64,000 bases of DNA from JBIQJD01 sp044507695 (GCA_044507695.1 JBIQJD010000005.1:186001-250000), one strand, 5' to 3'; positions 44,993 to 54,180 are shown, numbered from the stretch's first letter. Made by a program: numbers and translations. The notes: a model not told the origin generated them from the letters alone.

Positions 44993-46993
44993 CTATGCTC
45001 TATTCCACATTTTGTTTACCGTTCTGCCAAGGATTTCGAGATCTAGCCAAATATTTTGGTTCTTTGCATAAAAGATATCTAACTTTTCTGTCTCCTCTCC
45101 TTCGCTGTTTTCAATATACCATAACCCGGTTAAACCTTTTTTACCAAGATACAGATTTTTAAACTCAGCGGGTTCTTTTGGACCAACAAAACTTGTATTT
45201 CCCCTGAAAATTAAAGGTACTTTCAAAATAAATTCAGCAAATTCACTTTTCTTTTTAGTTAGTTTTGCGGTGAAATATATAAAAGGATATACCAAAAACA
45301 AAACAAACGCAGCCAGCACATAATCAAAAAAGGCTTTAAAAAATTTCATCCATGGAATTGAAATGTTGTAGGTAAGTTCTATTAAAGAAAGATCATCCAG
45401 AATTGATACAGAAGTTTTTCCAACAAGAAAATCCAGATTATTTCCAACAAGTTTGAATTCCACATTTTCATCCTGGCAGCGTGCAACAATTCCCATCATT
45501 TCGTTATATGAAATTTCATCTGATGAAAAAATAATTTCTTTAATTTTTTTATCACGGATTACTTTTATAAGATTATCTGTGCTGCCAATAACTTCAAAGC
45601 CGTTTATCCTGCTGCCAATTTCTTTTTTAGTTAAAGAGATTAATCCCGTTATTGAATGAAGATCTGTACTCCTCGTTTTTAACTTCTCCGCAATTTTTAC
45701 TGCCGTATTATTCGTTCCAACGATTAATGTTTTTTTGCCGGTTATTGTTTCAGTGCTGGCTCCAACCTTAAAGAAAAGTTTTAATATCACGCGCCAAAAA
45801 GTTAAACTAAAGAAAAGAACAACATATGTAATTATTATTACCGCACGGCTGTAAGCAAAATCTTTGAAAAAAAATGTGAGAGATGAGAGAAGGAAAAATC
45901 CAGCTATAATTGCACCGAAATTTTTTAAAACCGAAAGTGAATCTTTCTTATAAACTCCAAGTAATGATGCAGTAAAGATATGAAGCATAGCCGGTATTGA
46001 ATAAATAATTGAGAAGCTGTATTCCGGGAAACCCCGCCAATCGCTTATTGCGCCGTAAATTTTTTCTGCTGTGTATAATGAAAGATTGAAAAATAAAAAA
46101 TCAAGAATAATTGAGAGCACAATAAGTTTTCTTTTACCAAGAAATGCAAAGAAACTTCTGAAGATTATTGCTGATTGCAGAATTATTTCAACAAGGAAAG
46201 AACTTGATAAATGCTTCTTAACAAACAGATGCATTGCATTGTAAAATATTTTTGTTTCATCAAGTGTACTTCGCTTTGTGCTTTCTCCTTTATAATGAAT
46301 TATCTGAGTTGTGTGAACGTAGTAAACTTTATACCCCGCTTTTTGAATTCTGTAACATAAATCGAGATCTTCCCCGTACATAAAAAATTCTTCATCCAAT
46401 CCGCCAACTTTTTCATACACTTCTCTTGTCAGCATCATAAATGAACCGGAAATTGCATCTACTTCATACGTTTGATTTTCATCAAGATATGTAAGATTGT
46501 AACGCGCAAAAATTTTGCTTCCCGGAAAAAGTGAACTTAATCCTGTTACTTTACAGAATGATGTCCATGGACCGGGAAAACTTCTCCTGCACGCAAGCTG
46601 AAGCGTGCCATCGGGATTTAGAATTTTGCAGCCTGCAAGTCCGGCTTCAGGAGTTGATTCAAAAAACTCTATCATTTTATCAAAAGTATCTTCCCCAACA
46701 AGCGTATCCGGATTTAACAGAAGAAGATATTTTCCGGCAGCGCATTTTAATCCAATATTGTTTGCTTTGCTGAAGCCGAGATTTTCTTCATTAACAATTA
46801 ATTTTACATCGGGAAATTTCTCGCGCAAAAATTCAACGCTGCCATCATCAGATGCATTATCCACAATGATTATTTCATACTTAATATTTCTTGCGGCTTT
46901 ATAGATGGAGTGAATTAAATTCTGAAGGAATTCTTTTACGTTATAGTTTACTATTATTATTGATAAATCCATTAAGGCCATTTTTAATTTCAT
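44993..46993 (-). CDS. Glycosyltransferase family 2 fused to a degenerate polyprenyl glycosylphosphotransferase
   Basis: The N-terminal part (about residues 8-270) is a GT-A rhamnosyltransferase-type domain: LSIIIVNYNVKEFLQNLIHS, LLLLNPDTLV (DxD-like) and FFMYGEDLDLCYRIQKAGY. Five membrane segments follow, then a Rossmann-like domain (KKTLIVGTNNTAVKIAEKL). The C-terminus ends as a bacterial sugar transferase (FRGNTSFVGPKEPAEF, KGLTGLWYIEN, WLDLEILGRTV), yet the stretch that should carry Q-R-x-G, KFRSM and DELPQ is missing, about 70 residues. The phosphotransfer half is thus probably inactive. Start: ATG at 46993 used; the ATG at 46972 gives the classical MDLSIIIVNYN and is equally likely. Confidence 0.85.
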   Translation of the reverse strand: MKLKMALMDLSIIIVNYNVKEFLQNLIHSIYKAARNIKYEIIIVDNASDDGSVEFLREKFPDVKLIVNEENLGFSKANNIGLKCAAGKYLLLLNPDTLVGEDTFDKMIEFFESTPEAGLAGCKILNPDGTLQLACRRSFPGPWTSFCKVTGLSSLFPGSKIFARYNLTYLDENQTYEVDAISGSFMMLTREVYEKVGGLDEEFFMYGEDLDLCYRIQKAGYKVYYVHTTQIIHYKGESTKRSTLDETKIFYNAMHLFVKKHLSSSFLVEIILQSAIIFRSFFAFLGKRKLIVLSIILDFLFFNLSLYTAEKIYGAISDWRGFPEYSFSIIYSIPAMLHIFTASLLGVYKKDSLSVLKNFGAIIAGFFLLSSLTFFFKDFAYSRAVIIITYVVLFFSLTFWRVILKLFFKVGASTETITGKKTLIVGTNNTAVKIAEKLKTRSTDLHSITGLISLTKKEIGSRINGFEVIGSTDNLIKVIRDKKIKEIIFSSDEISYNEMMGIVARCQDENVEFKLVGNNLDFLVGKTSVSILDDLSLIELTYNISIPWMKFFKAFFDYVLAAFVLFLVYPFIYFTAKLTKKKSEFAEFILKVPLIFRGNTSFVGPKEPAEFKNLYLGKKGLTGLWYIENSEGEETEKLDIFYAKNQNIWLDLEILGRTVNKMWNRA

Positions 46994-47022
46994 AAACACA
47001 CATTAAAGTGCTGTTTTCAGAA

Positions 47023-47427
47023 TCAATCCTGCACTGGTTGTATTTTTTTGTTCACATTTGTGAATATTTTTCTTTTTATTTCCGGCTTCTTGCCAAAGTT
47101 AAGTAGAAGGACTACTTCTATTTCAGTCGCTTTTAAATAATTTATTAATTGAAATTCATGTTCTTGTACCAAAGCTTCCGCAGCTTTTAATTCTATTATT
47201 ACTTTTTCGTTTACGATAAGATCAGCATAGTATTCTCCAACCCGGAGATCATGATAATAAACACTTATCGGTTTCTCCATTTCAACAAAAAGTCCTGATG
47301 AGGTTAGTTCTAATTTCATCGAATTCCTATAAACCTTTTCAAGAAATCCAAATCCTAATACATTATAAACCTTGTAAAAAACCTGGATGATCTGTGATGT
47401 CAATTCGTTATGCAGATATTGTTCCAT
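47023..47427 (-). CDS. GxxExxY family protein (possible nuclease fold)
   Basis: This 134-residue protein shows the name motif GFGFLEKVY near residue 25, then VGEYYADLIVNEKVIIELKA, an EL-K/E-x-K pattern reminiscent of PD-(D/E)XK nucleases. Function is unknown. The family is common in Bacteroidota and Cyanobacteria and often lies beside direct repeats. Here its start is next to the 115-bp array, and it has been inserted between saccharide genes. A defence or repair nuclease, or a passenger of the repeat element, are both open. Confidence 0.88.
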   Translation of the reverse strand: MEQYLHNELTSQIIQVFYKVYNVLGFGFLEKVYRNSMKLELTSSGLFVEMEKPISVYYHDLRVGEYYADLIVNEKVIIELKAAEALVQEHEFQLINYLKATEIEVVLLLNFGKKPEIKRKIFTNVNKKIQPVQD

Positions 47428-47495
47428 ATTTAATTCCTTTTTTAAAAAATTAAATCAGTGTCAACTTTGAATTGAGCACTTTATCTGCTGCAAAA

Positions 47496-48286
47496 TCCAT
47501 CAGCACGCGGATGACGCGGATTATACAGATTTTCACTGATTGAAAATTATTGCGTTTTAACTGTGTCAATCTTGCACGATCTGTGTTATCTGCGTGCTTG
47601 CTTTAAAAAATCCATATGAACACAAATGACGCGGACTATGCTGATCTTCACTGATTGAAAATTATTGCGTTTTATCTGTGTCTATCCTGCACGATCTGTG
47701 TTATCTGCGTGCTTGCTTTAAAAAATCCATAAGAACACAAATGACACGGACTATGCTGATCTTCACTGATTGAAAATTATTGCGTTTTATCTGTGTCAAT
47801 CTTGCACGATCTGTGTTATCTGCGTGCTTGCTTAAAAAAATCCATATGAACACAAATGACACGGACTATGCTGATTTTCACTGATTGAAAATTATTGCGT
47901 TTTATCTGTGTCTATCCTGCACGATCTGTGTTATCTGCGTGCTTGCTTTAAAAAATCCATATGAACACAAATNNNNNNNNNNNNNNNNNNNNNNNNNNNN
48001 NNNNNNNNNNNNNNNNNNNNNNNNNNNNNNNNNNNNNNNNNNNNNNNNNNNNNNNNNNNNNNNNNNNNNNNNGAACACAAATGACGCGGACTATGCTGAT
48101 CTTCACTGATTGAAAATTATTGCGTTTCATCTGTGTCTATCCTGCACGATCTGTGTTATCTGCGTGCTTGCTTTAAAAAAGCCCTAAGAACACAAATGAC
48201 GCGGACTATGCTGATTTTCACTGATTGAAAATTATTGCGTTTCATCTGTGTCTATCCTGCACGATCTGTGTTATCTGCGTGCTGAC
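47496..48286. repeat. 115-bp direct tandem repeat array with an assembly gap
   Basis: Seven or more copies of a 115-base unit stand head to tail; starts are at 47496, 47611, 47726, 47841, 47956, then in the gap and at 48181. Spacing is exactly 115 wherever both copies are visible. Units differ at few positions (for instance GATGACGCG against AATGACACG). Each contains two short phrases, ATGACGCGGA and ATCTGTGTTATCTGCGTGC, partly complementary to one another. No spacers and no coding potential are seen, so it is neither CRISPR nor a gene. It ends directly at the stop codon of the mannosyltransferase-like gene at 48292. Confidence 0.95.
47973..48072. other. Assembly gap (100 N) inside the tandem repeat
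   Basis: Exactly 100 N stand between two repeat fragments. The last 10 bases before the gap and the first 10 after it are the same (GAACACAAAT), so the contig ends break at the same phase of the repeat. The gap length is a placeholder: a whole number of 115-base units would need 105, 220 or more bases, or simple overlap of the two ends. Confidence 0.95.
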
Positions 48287-48291
48287 TTTTC

Positions 48292-49011
48292 CTACAACGT
48301 GCCGATAATACTTTTAAAACGTAATTTCCAAACCATAAAGATTGCTTCACGCACGATTTTTTTTGACATCTTTGATGCACCTTTTTCACGATCGATAAAA
48401 ATTATATTTATCTCACCAACACGGAATCCCTTTTTCCACGCCTTATAATTCATTTCAATCTGGAAAGAATAACCATTTGAATGAATCTCATCCAGGTTTA
48501 TTGCTTCCAGAACTTTTCTGCGAAAACACTTATACCCGCCGGTTGCATCATGAACTGGTAATCCTGTAATTAAACGTGTATACTTATTTGCAAAAACACT
48601 GAGGATTAATCTTTTCATTGGCCAGTTAACTACATTAACACCGCCCTTATACCTGCTGCCAATTACTAAATCATAATCTTTAATTGCTTCCAAAAAATTT
48701 TTTATCTCTTTGGGATCATGGGAATAATCTGCATCCATTTCAAAGATGTAATCATAATTATTTTTTAATGCGTATTTAAATCCCTCAACATATGCGGTAC
48801 CCAACCCCATTTTGCCTGCACGCTTAATAATTTTTATCCGTTCGTTTGATTGAGATAATTTTTCAACATAAGTACCGGTACCATCGGGAGAATTATCATC
48901 AACAACGAGCACATCCAGATTTTCATATCTGCCGAGAATATCAGGAATTAATCTTTTAATATTCTCCATTTCATTATATGTTGGAATTATTACAAGCGAT
49001 TTTTCAGGCAT
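48292..49011 (-). CDS. Polyprenol monophosphomannose synthase-like glycosyltransferase (GT2)
   Basis: This 239-residue enzyme of the DPM1 type makes a lipid-phosphate sugar donor, usually mannose or glucose. Seen: VIIPTYNEMENIKRLIPDIL, DVLVVDDNSPDGT near 33, DYIFEMDADYSHDPKEI near 87 (DxD) and GLPVHDATGGYKCFRRKVL near 156. It lacks the extra membrane domain of yeast DPM-type variants. The 3' end abuts the repeat array. Donor sugar cannot be read from sequence. Confidence 0.9.
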   Translation of the reverse strand: MPEKSLVIIPTYNEMENIKRLIPDILGRYENLDVLVVDDNSPDGTGTYVEKLSQSNERIKIIKRAGKMGLGTAYVEGFKYALKNNYDYIFEMDADYSHDPKEIKNFLEAIKDYDLVIGSRYKGGVNVVNWPMKRLILSVFANKYTRLITGLPVHDATGGYKCFRRKVLEAINLDEIHSNGYSFQIEMNYKAWKKGFRVGEINIIFIDREKGASKMSKKIVREAIFMVWKLRFKSIIGTL

Positions 49012-49105
49012 AATGTTATTTAATTAATTCAGAATTTTTATAAAACAATTAAATCAAATTTCCGCAGATTGATTAATCAATTTTCTATCCCCAAACTCCT
49101 TCCTA

Positions 49106-50530
49106 TCATTCATAATGTCCTTTTCCAAAAAGAACAACAAAAATTGTTCTGAACAGGATTTTAAAATCCATTCTTAAAGACATGTTTTCAATATAAAAAA
49201 GATCGTACCTTAATTTAATTTTTACATCTTCGATAGTTTCATCGTACTTATGTTTTACCTGTGCCCAGCCGGTTATTCCCGGGCGTACTTTTAACCTGCG
49301 TTTGTAGTAAGGAATTTCATGTGATAATTTTTCAACAAAAAATTCTCGTTCCGGGCGCGGGCCAACAATGCTCATTTCACCTTTTAGAACATTTATGAAT
49401 TGCGGAATTTCATCAATACGTACCTTGCGGATAAACCTGCCAACCTTTGTTATTCTCGGATCATCTTTTTGAGACCAGATTGGGCCGGTATGTTTTTCTG
49501 CATCAGCATACATTGAACGGAATTTTATCATCTTAAAAATCTCACCGTTCATTCCGCATCTTTCCTGAATGAAAAAAACAGGACCTTTACTTTCAAGTTT
49601 AATTGCAATTGCAGTTAATATTGTTATAGGAAGAGAAATAACTAAAATTATAAAAGATGCAATAATGTCTAAAAGTCTTTTTATTTTTTTCTCCCATTCC
49701 GGCATCAGCTGCGGCATTACATCAATCAGCGGAATGCCGTATATCTGGGAAGTGCGCGCCTGTCCGCTTAATATTTCATAAAGATCAGGCACAATTTTTA
49801 ACTGAATATTTTTTGTATCACATATTCCAATAATTTGAATCAGCATATCATCATCACTGCCCGGATGAGCTGAATCAGATTTTCTCACTGCTATTATTAC
49901 ATCTTTAATTTCATGTTTTTCAATTAGTGCCGAAAGCTCTTTTATTTCACCAAGTGCATTAATTCCTCTGTAGGATTTATCTAGATTTTCATGATTAACT
50001 ACAACGTATCCTACAACATCAAGACCAAGTGCACGATGTTTTAAAAGCTGATCATGAACTTCTTTTGCCCGGTCATTGAATCCAACTATTAAAGTATTTT
50101 TTCTGCCATATCCTTTAATTAGTAGATTACGCTGCAGGCTTCTGATAATTAATCTGCCGGAACCAACAAACAGGAGGAATAATCCCCAATAAATAAAAAT
50201 TAATATTCTTGTTGATGAAGCAACGTTATGAATATAATCATCAATAAAAATGAGGAAAAAGAGAATGAAAATACCCACGAATGATGCTTTAAATAATGTT
50301 GATATTTCATCAAACCTTGAAGAAGCGAACCAGGTTCGGTACATTCCAACAAATGTAAAAATGATAAACCAGTAAATGTATACTACCAGCATGGGTATAA
50401 ACATTTCCGGCATAATAATAATGCTGAACCAGCCTGTTTCAATTCTGAAATAAAAATAAATTGCCCATGCCAGATTTATGGTAATAAAATCAGAAAGGAC
50501 GATAAATATTTTTTCAGTAGTCTTATTCAA
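49106..50530 (-). CDS. Undecaprenyl-phosphate glycosylphosphotransferase (initiating enzyme)
   Basis: This 474-residue WbaP/WcaJ-type enzyme starts the repeat unit by moving a sugar-1-phosphate to undecaprenyl phosphate. Four membrane segments (about 8-130), a CoA-binding-like Rossmann domain (KNTLIVGFNDRAKEVHDQLL near 145), then the catalytic domain with FFIQERCGMNGEIFKMIKFR, RITKVGRFIRKVRIDEIPQF, MSIVGPRPER and VRPGITGWAQV. All motifs missing from the fusion protein at 44993 are intact here, so this is the working initiator of the locus. Confidence 0.93.
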   Translation of the reverse strand: MNKTTEKIFIVLSDFITINLAWAIYFYFRIETGWFSIIIMPEMFIPMLVVYIYWFIIFTFVGMYRTWFASSRFDEISTLFKASFVGIFILFFLIFIDDYIHNVASSTRILIFIYWGLFLLFVGSGRLIIRSLQRNLLIKGYGRKNTLIVGFNDRAKEVHDQLLKHRALGLDVVGYVVVNHENLDKSYRGINALGEIKELSALIEKHEIKDVIIAVRKSDSAHPGSDDDMLIQIIGICDTKNIQLKIVPDLYEILSGQARTSQIYGIPLIDVMPQLMPEWEKKIKRLLDIIASFIILVISLPITILTAIAIKLESKGPVFFIQERCGMNGEIFKMIKFRSMYADAEKHTGPIWSQKDDPRITKVGRFIRKVRIDEIPQFINVLKGEMSIVGPRPEREFFVEKLSHEIPYYKRRLKVRPGITGWAQVKHKYDETIEDVKIKLRYDLFYIENMSLRMDFKILFRTIFVVLFGKGHYE

Positions 50531-50539
50531 AATATTTAA

Positions 50540-51376
50540 TCAGAAATAATTTCTTTTTATATAGAATAAAAAATTCTGTACCCGTTTTTTTATAAACACA
50601 GGCAGAAACGCAAACATGTACTGCATAAAATTCAGCAGATAAGCTTTACTAAAATTAGGATATTCATCCTTGTATTTTTTTAATAAACTCAAAATTGTTT
50701 TGCCCGCCAGTTTCTGATTGCTGACTGAAAGATTTTGCCCGGCATTCATGTACAATGAAAAATACTCCTGAAAATTATACAGTTTACCAATCTTACCCAA
50801 CCTCAGCCACAGATCCCAATCTTCAACAAACCTGTAATTATGGTAGCCGCCTATTTCCAGCGCAGGCTGCCTTCTAAACATCACAGTGTTATGCCAGAAA
50901 GGATTTGCGTACAGCGCATTGTTACGGATTTTTTCGTCAATTTCTCTTTTAAAAAATTTAAAGATTTCTTTTCGATCAGCATCAACCATTACGGCGCCGC
51001 CGCCTACAAGTATATAATCAGTGTGCGTTTCCAAAAAATTTACTTGTTTAAAAAGTTTTTCCGGATCGTACCATTCATCATCATCATCAAGTCTTGCAAT
51101 ATATTTACCTTCAGCGGTTCTGATTCCAAAATTAAGATAATCAGTTATTCCGTGATTGCTGCTTTTTTCAAGATTGAAATATTTAATTCTATCATCTTCT
51201 GCCGAATACTTTTTCCCGATCTCTCCGGTATTATCAGTTGATTGATTATCCAGCAGAAGCAGTTCCCAATTTGAATATGTCTGCTTCAATACGCTATCAA
51301 CAGCAAGCGGTAAAAGATTTGCCCTGTTGTATGTAGGCATTAAAATACTTACTAACGGCTGAGATTTATTTTCCAT
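50540..51376 (-). CDS. Glycosyltransferase family 2
   Basis: This 278-residue GT-A protein has VSILMPTYNRANLLPLAVDS, LLLLDNQSTDNTGEIG near 36, KYIARLDDDDEWYDPEKL near 90 (DxD) and HNTVMFRRQPALEIGGYHN, ending in a basic C-terminal patch. It transfers a sugar in the repeat unit; donor unknown. It overlaps the deacetylase gene start by 11 bases and precedes the initiator by 9, so the genes are coupled. Confidence 0.9.
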   Translation of the reverse strand: MENKSQPLVSILMPTYNRANLLPLAVDSVLKQTYSNWELLLLDNQSTDNTGEIGKKYSAEDDRIKYFNLEKSSNHGITDYLNFGIRTAEGKYIARLDDDDEWYDPEKLFKQVNFLETHTDYILVGGGAVMVDADRKEIFKFFKREIDEKIRNNALYANPFWHNTVMFRRQPALEIGGYHNYRFVEDWDLWLRLGKIGKLYNFQEYFSLYMNAGQNLSVSNQKLAGKTILSLLKKYKDEYPNFSKAYLLNFMQYMFAFLPVFIKKRVQNFLFYIKRNYF

Positions 51377-52217
51377 TTAAAATATTATGCTTTTCAGCGG
51401 GGATAATTTCCCGGATCGGACTGAAAGTGAAATCCTGCAGAAGTCTCTTAAATTTATATTCAGTTTTACGAAGGTTCGAATAATGTCTGAGCCTGTAATT
51501 AAGTTTAATGTTTTTTACTCTCGGCTGTTCGGGATCAAACTCCCATGGATGAATATAAAAAAGAAAAAGATTTTTCTTTTTCAGAATTTCATTTATTCCG
51601 TATTTAAAAATATTGTAAGGAATAAACCTGAAATAAAATCCGCCTGACCAGGGAAGTTTTACTCCTTTTATTTCAAGTGAAGAAAGCATAACCTGGTAAA
51701 AATCTTTTTTCAATTCAAAAACTGAATCAGAAGGGATAGGAATCGTTTTTAGTTTTCCGTACCGGTTATGTGCAACCGTAAGAAACAAGCTTGAATCATA
51801 ACGGAAGCCGAGTGATATTAAAATATCAAATGCCCAATCAGTAATAGAAAAGCTCGGCGCCCTGTACCCGATCACCTTTTCACCGGTGATATTCTCCAGC
51901 ACATCTTGAGCACGGGAAACATCCTGCCTGAATTTTTCCGGAGTTAACTTATAAACAAGTTCATGATTATATCCGTGGCAGGCAATTTCATGTCCTTCCG
52001 AATGTATCTTTTTAATTAATGCAGGATACCGTTCTGCTATCCAGCCCAAAATAAAGAATGTTGCTTTTGCATTTTTTTGTCCAAGTAAATCCAGGATTAA
52101 ATTAATGTTTCTTTCCACTCTTGAAACATTTGTATCCCAGGATTTCTTATCTATTGCCGCTTTAAGATTCTCAACCTGGAACCAATCTTCCACATCTACA
52201 CTTAAGAGTGTTTTCAT
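51366..52217 (-). CDS. Polysaccharide deacetylase family protein
   Basis: This 283-residue NodB-fold enzyme removes acetyl groups from sugar residues. Seen: LLSVDVEDWFQVE (catalytic Asp pair) near 4, AKATFFILGWIAERYP near 52, HEIACHGYNHELVYKLTPEK near 76 (zinc His pair) and GYRAPSFSITDWAFDIL near 117. The C-terminal part (LPWSGGFYFRFIPYNIFKYG, FYIHPWEFD) is that of the DUF3473 group, known from exopolysaccharide and exosortase loci. It overlaps the formyltransferase-like gene by 4 bases. Confidence 0.92.
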   Translation of the reverse strand: MKTLLSVDVEDWFQVENLKAAIDKKSWDTNVSRVERNINLILDLLGQKNAKATFFILGWIAERYPALIKKIHSEGHEIACHGYNHELVYKLTPEKFRQDVSRAQDVLENITGEKVIGYRAPSFSITDWAFDILISLGFRYDSSLFLTVAHNRYGKLKTIPIPSDSVFELKKDFYQVMLSSLEIKGVKLPWSGGFYFRFIPYNIFKYGINEILKKKNLFLFYIHPWEFDPEQPRVKNIKLNYRLRHYSNLRKTEYKFKRLLQDFTFSPIREIIPAEKHNILNGK

Positions 52218-53020
52218 CCCAGTTTTAAACCTTTCGCTTTAAATTTCTTAACATCTTCACCGGTTGGAAAAGTATTGTATGTTGCATCCGAAGCATCATT
52301 CTTTATAAATGAAATTTCATCTTTACTTAAAATATCAATTGCTTTCAGGAATAACTGCGCACTTAATTTTTTTGTCCGGCGAATCAGATGATCTAAAGTT
52401 TCTTCAGGGTTCAATTTAAATTCATGCTGAATTAATATTTCGCCGTCATCAAGTTTATCATTCATTTTATGAATTGTAATCGCGCTTGTATCATCTTTAT
52501 CATAATTATAAAGAGACCAGAAATTCGGCATCATCCCGCGGTTCTTAGGAAGCTTTGAGGTATGAATATTGAAGCAGCCTTTTCCCGGCAGTGCCAGAAC
52601 ATCCTTCTTAAAAATCTGGCTGGCGGCAATTGAAAATATAACATCAACGTTCAGAGAGCGTATATACTCAAGTGATTCTTTTGAATTAATATTTTTGATA
52701 TCGATTATCCTGATATCGTTTTTCCGGATGATATGTTCAGAGGAAAAAACTCCGGGAAATTTTCCTTTAAATATTTTTATCGATACTAAATTTAAAACTT
52801 TGTATAAACCGTATTTCATCCCGGTGATAAAAAACGTGGTGAGGCCGTAGAAATCAATCATCTGTTTAAAAAGTTTTTTCATTGATTTTTTTCCAAGCGG
52901 CGGCTGAATTATAATTCCTTCCAGTATGAATTTTTTACTGAAATCTTCTTTAAATAATTCTTTAAAGAATATCGGCACATAAAAAGGATCATCCTGTGTA
53001 ACGAGTAAAATTTTAAGCAT
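52214..53020 (-). CDS. Formyltransferase-like enzyme (sugar N-formyltransferase candidate)
   Basis: This 268-residue protein has the formyltransferase core NIHTSKLPKNRGMMPNFWSL near 150, with the N, H and downstream D of the catalytic triad (KLDDGEIL near 195). It resembles methionyl-tRNA and UDP-sugar formyltransferases, which use 10-formyltetrahydrofolate. Being inside a saccharide locus, an amino-sugar N-formylation is likely. It lacks the C-terminal tRNA-binding domain of Fmt. ATGA overlap with the deacetylase gene. Confidence 0.82.
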   Translation of the reverse strand: MLKILLVTQDDPFYVPIFFKELFKEDFSKKFILEGIIIQPPLGKKSMKKLFKQMIDFYGLTTFFITGMKYGLYKVLNLVSIKIFKGKFPGVFSSEHIIRKNDIRIIDIKNINSKESLEYIRSLNVDVIFSIAASQIFKKDVLALPGKGCFNIHTSKLPKNRGMMPNFWSLYNYDKDDTSAITIHKMNDKLDDGEILIQHEFKLNPEETLDHLIRRTKKLSAQLFLKAIDILSKDEISFIKNDASDATYNTFPTGEDVKKFKAKGLKLG

Positions 53021-53067
53021 AATTTATTTTTAAAACCGGATTATAAAAGATAATTAAAGATGCGCGT

Positions 53068-54180
53068 CTATAAAATGGAATTAAAAATTTCTACCTGTTC
53101 GCGTACAGTTTTGTGGATACTGAATTCAGCAGCTTTTTCAATTCCTTTTTTTCTCTGCATTTCATAAAAATTTTTATCGCTGATCAATCTGCAAATATCA
53201 TCAGCAAAAGCTTTTGCATCATTAGCATCATGCAGAATACCGCCGCTGCCAACAACTTCTTTTAATGATGTACTGTTTGAAGCCAGAACCGGGAGGCCTG
53301 ACTGCATTGCTTCAAGCGGCGGATAACCGAAACCTTCATATAAAGACGGAAATAAAAATACTGAAGAAACATTATACATTTTTTTCAGCAGTTCATCATC
53401 AATATTCTGCAGATGAATGACATAATCCCTTTTCTTCATTTCATTTAAAAGTTCATCTCCGCCGTAACCAATTTTACCCACCAGTATAAACTTAACTTTA
53501 TCATTTTTTTTATAAACCAAATCCGCAGTTTCAAGAATGCATTTTATGTTCTTTCTGTTTTCTATCATTCCAAGATAAAGAACGATATGCTCAGGCGAGC
53601 CGAATTGTTTTTTTATTTCCGTTTTCTCTGCATCAGATAAATTCATCGGTCTAAATTCTTTTTCCGCGGCCTGGTAAACAACTTTAACCTTGCTTTCATC
53701 AACCATATAATGTTTAAGAATATCCTGCTTAGAGTATTCGGAAACAGTAACAATCAGATCGCATTTTTTAATTGAAAAGTAAGTGAAAAATTGAAGGTAC
53801 TTTCTGTAAATAAAAGGATGAAAAGTTTTATCAACTTTATAAATAACATCGTGCAGTACAAGAATATATTTTACTCCTTTAACTTTACGCAGCGGCGTAA
53901 GCTGGTTAACAGAAAAAAATACATCAATATTATTTTCCTTCAGGTACTTCGGCAGTACAAAATTAATCCAGAAAGGTGCAAATAATTTTTGCGGCAGAAA
54001 ACTTCTGCCCGTTGGAACATCAGTGAAATAGGAGTTATCAGGTTTTATTCCTTCATATGAGAACAAAAAATATTTATTCTTTTTATCTACTGCTGGAAGT
54101 TCGTTAAGAAAAGTTTTAAGGAATCTGCCGATGCCTGTCATTTTCCGTTCTAATATTCTTGCATCAATCCCGATGTTCAT
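53068..54180 (-). CDS. Glycosyltransferase family 4
   Basis: This 370-residue GT-B enzyme has the N-terminus IGIDARILERKMTGIGRFLK, a KxxxKN donor site (LYLGMIENRKNIKCILE near 198) and the EX7E motif in SLYEGFGYPPLEAMQSGLPV near 278. It is a retaining transferase, e.g. mannosyltransferase-type. Overlap of 17 bases with the preceding GT2 gene. Confidence 0.93.
   Translation of the reverse strand: MNIGIDARILERKMTGIGRFLKTFLNELPAVDKKNKYFLFSYEGIKPDNSYFTDVPTGRSFLPQKLFAPFWINFVLPKYLKENNIDVFFSVNQLTPLRKVKGVKYILVLHDVIYKVDKTFHPFIYRKYLQFFTYFSIKKCDLIVTVSEYSKQDILKHYMVDESKVKVVYQAAEKEFRPMNLSDAEKTEIKKQFGSPEHIVLYLGMIENRKNIKCILETADLVYKKNDKVKFILVGKIGYGGDELLNEMKKRDYVIHLQNIDDELLKKMYNVSSVFLFPSLYEGFGYPPLEAMQSGLPVLASNSTSLKEVVGSGGILHDANDAKAFADDICRLISDKNFYEMQRKKGIEKAAEFSIHKTVREQVEIFNSIL

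Noticed and set aside
44993..46993. Assembly frameshift explaining the fused glycosyltransferase
   Set aside because: The frame is continuous and the missing catalytic middle is a clean in-frame absence; a fusion by deletion fits better than a sequencing error.
47885..48130. Open frames spanning the N run
   Set aside because: They contain about 33 unknown residues from the assembly gap and repeat sequence; nothing supports translation.
47496..48286. CRISPR array
   Set aside because: The units are directly joined with no unique spacers, the period is 115 bases, and no cas gene is present.
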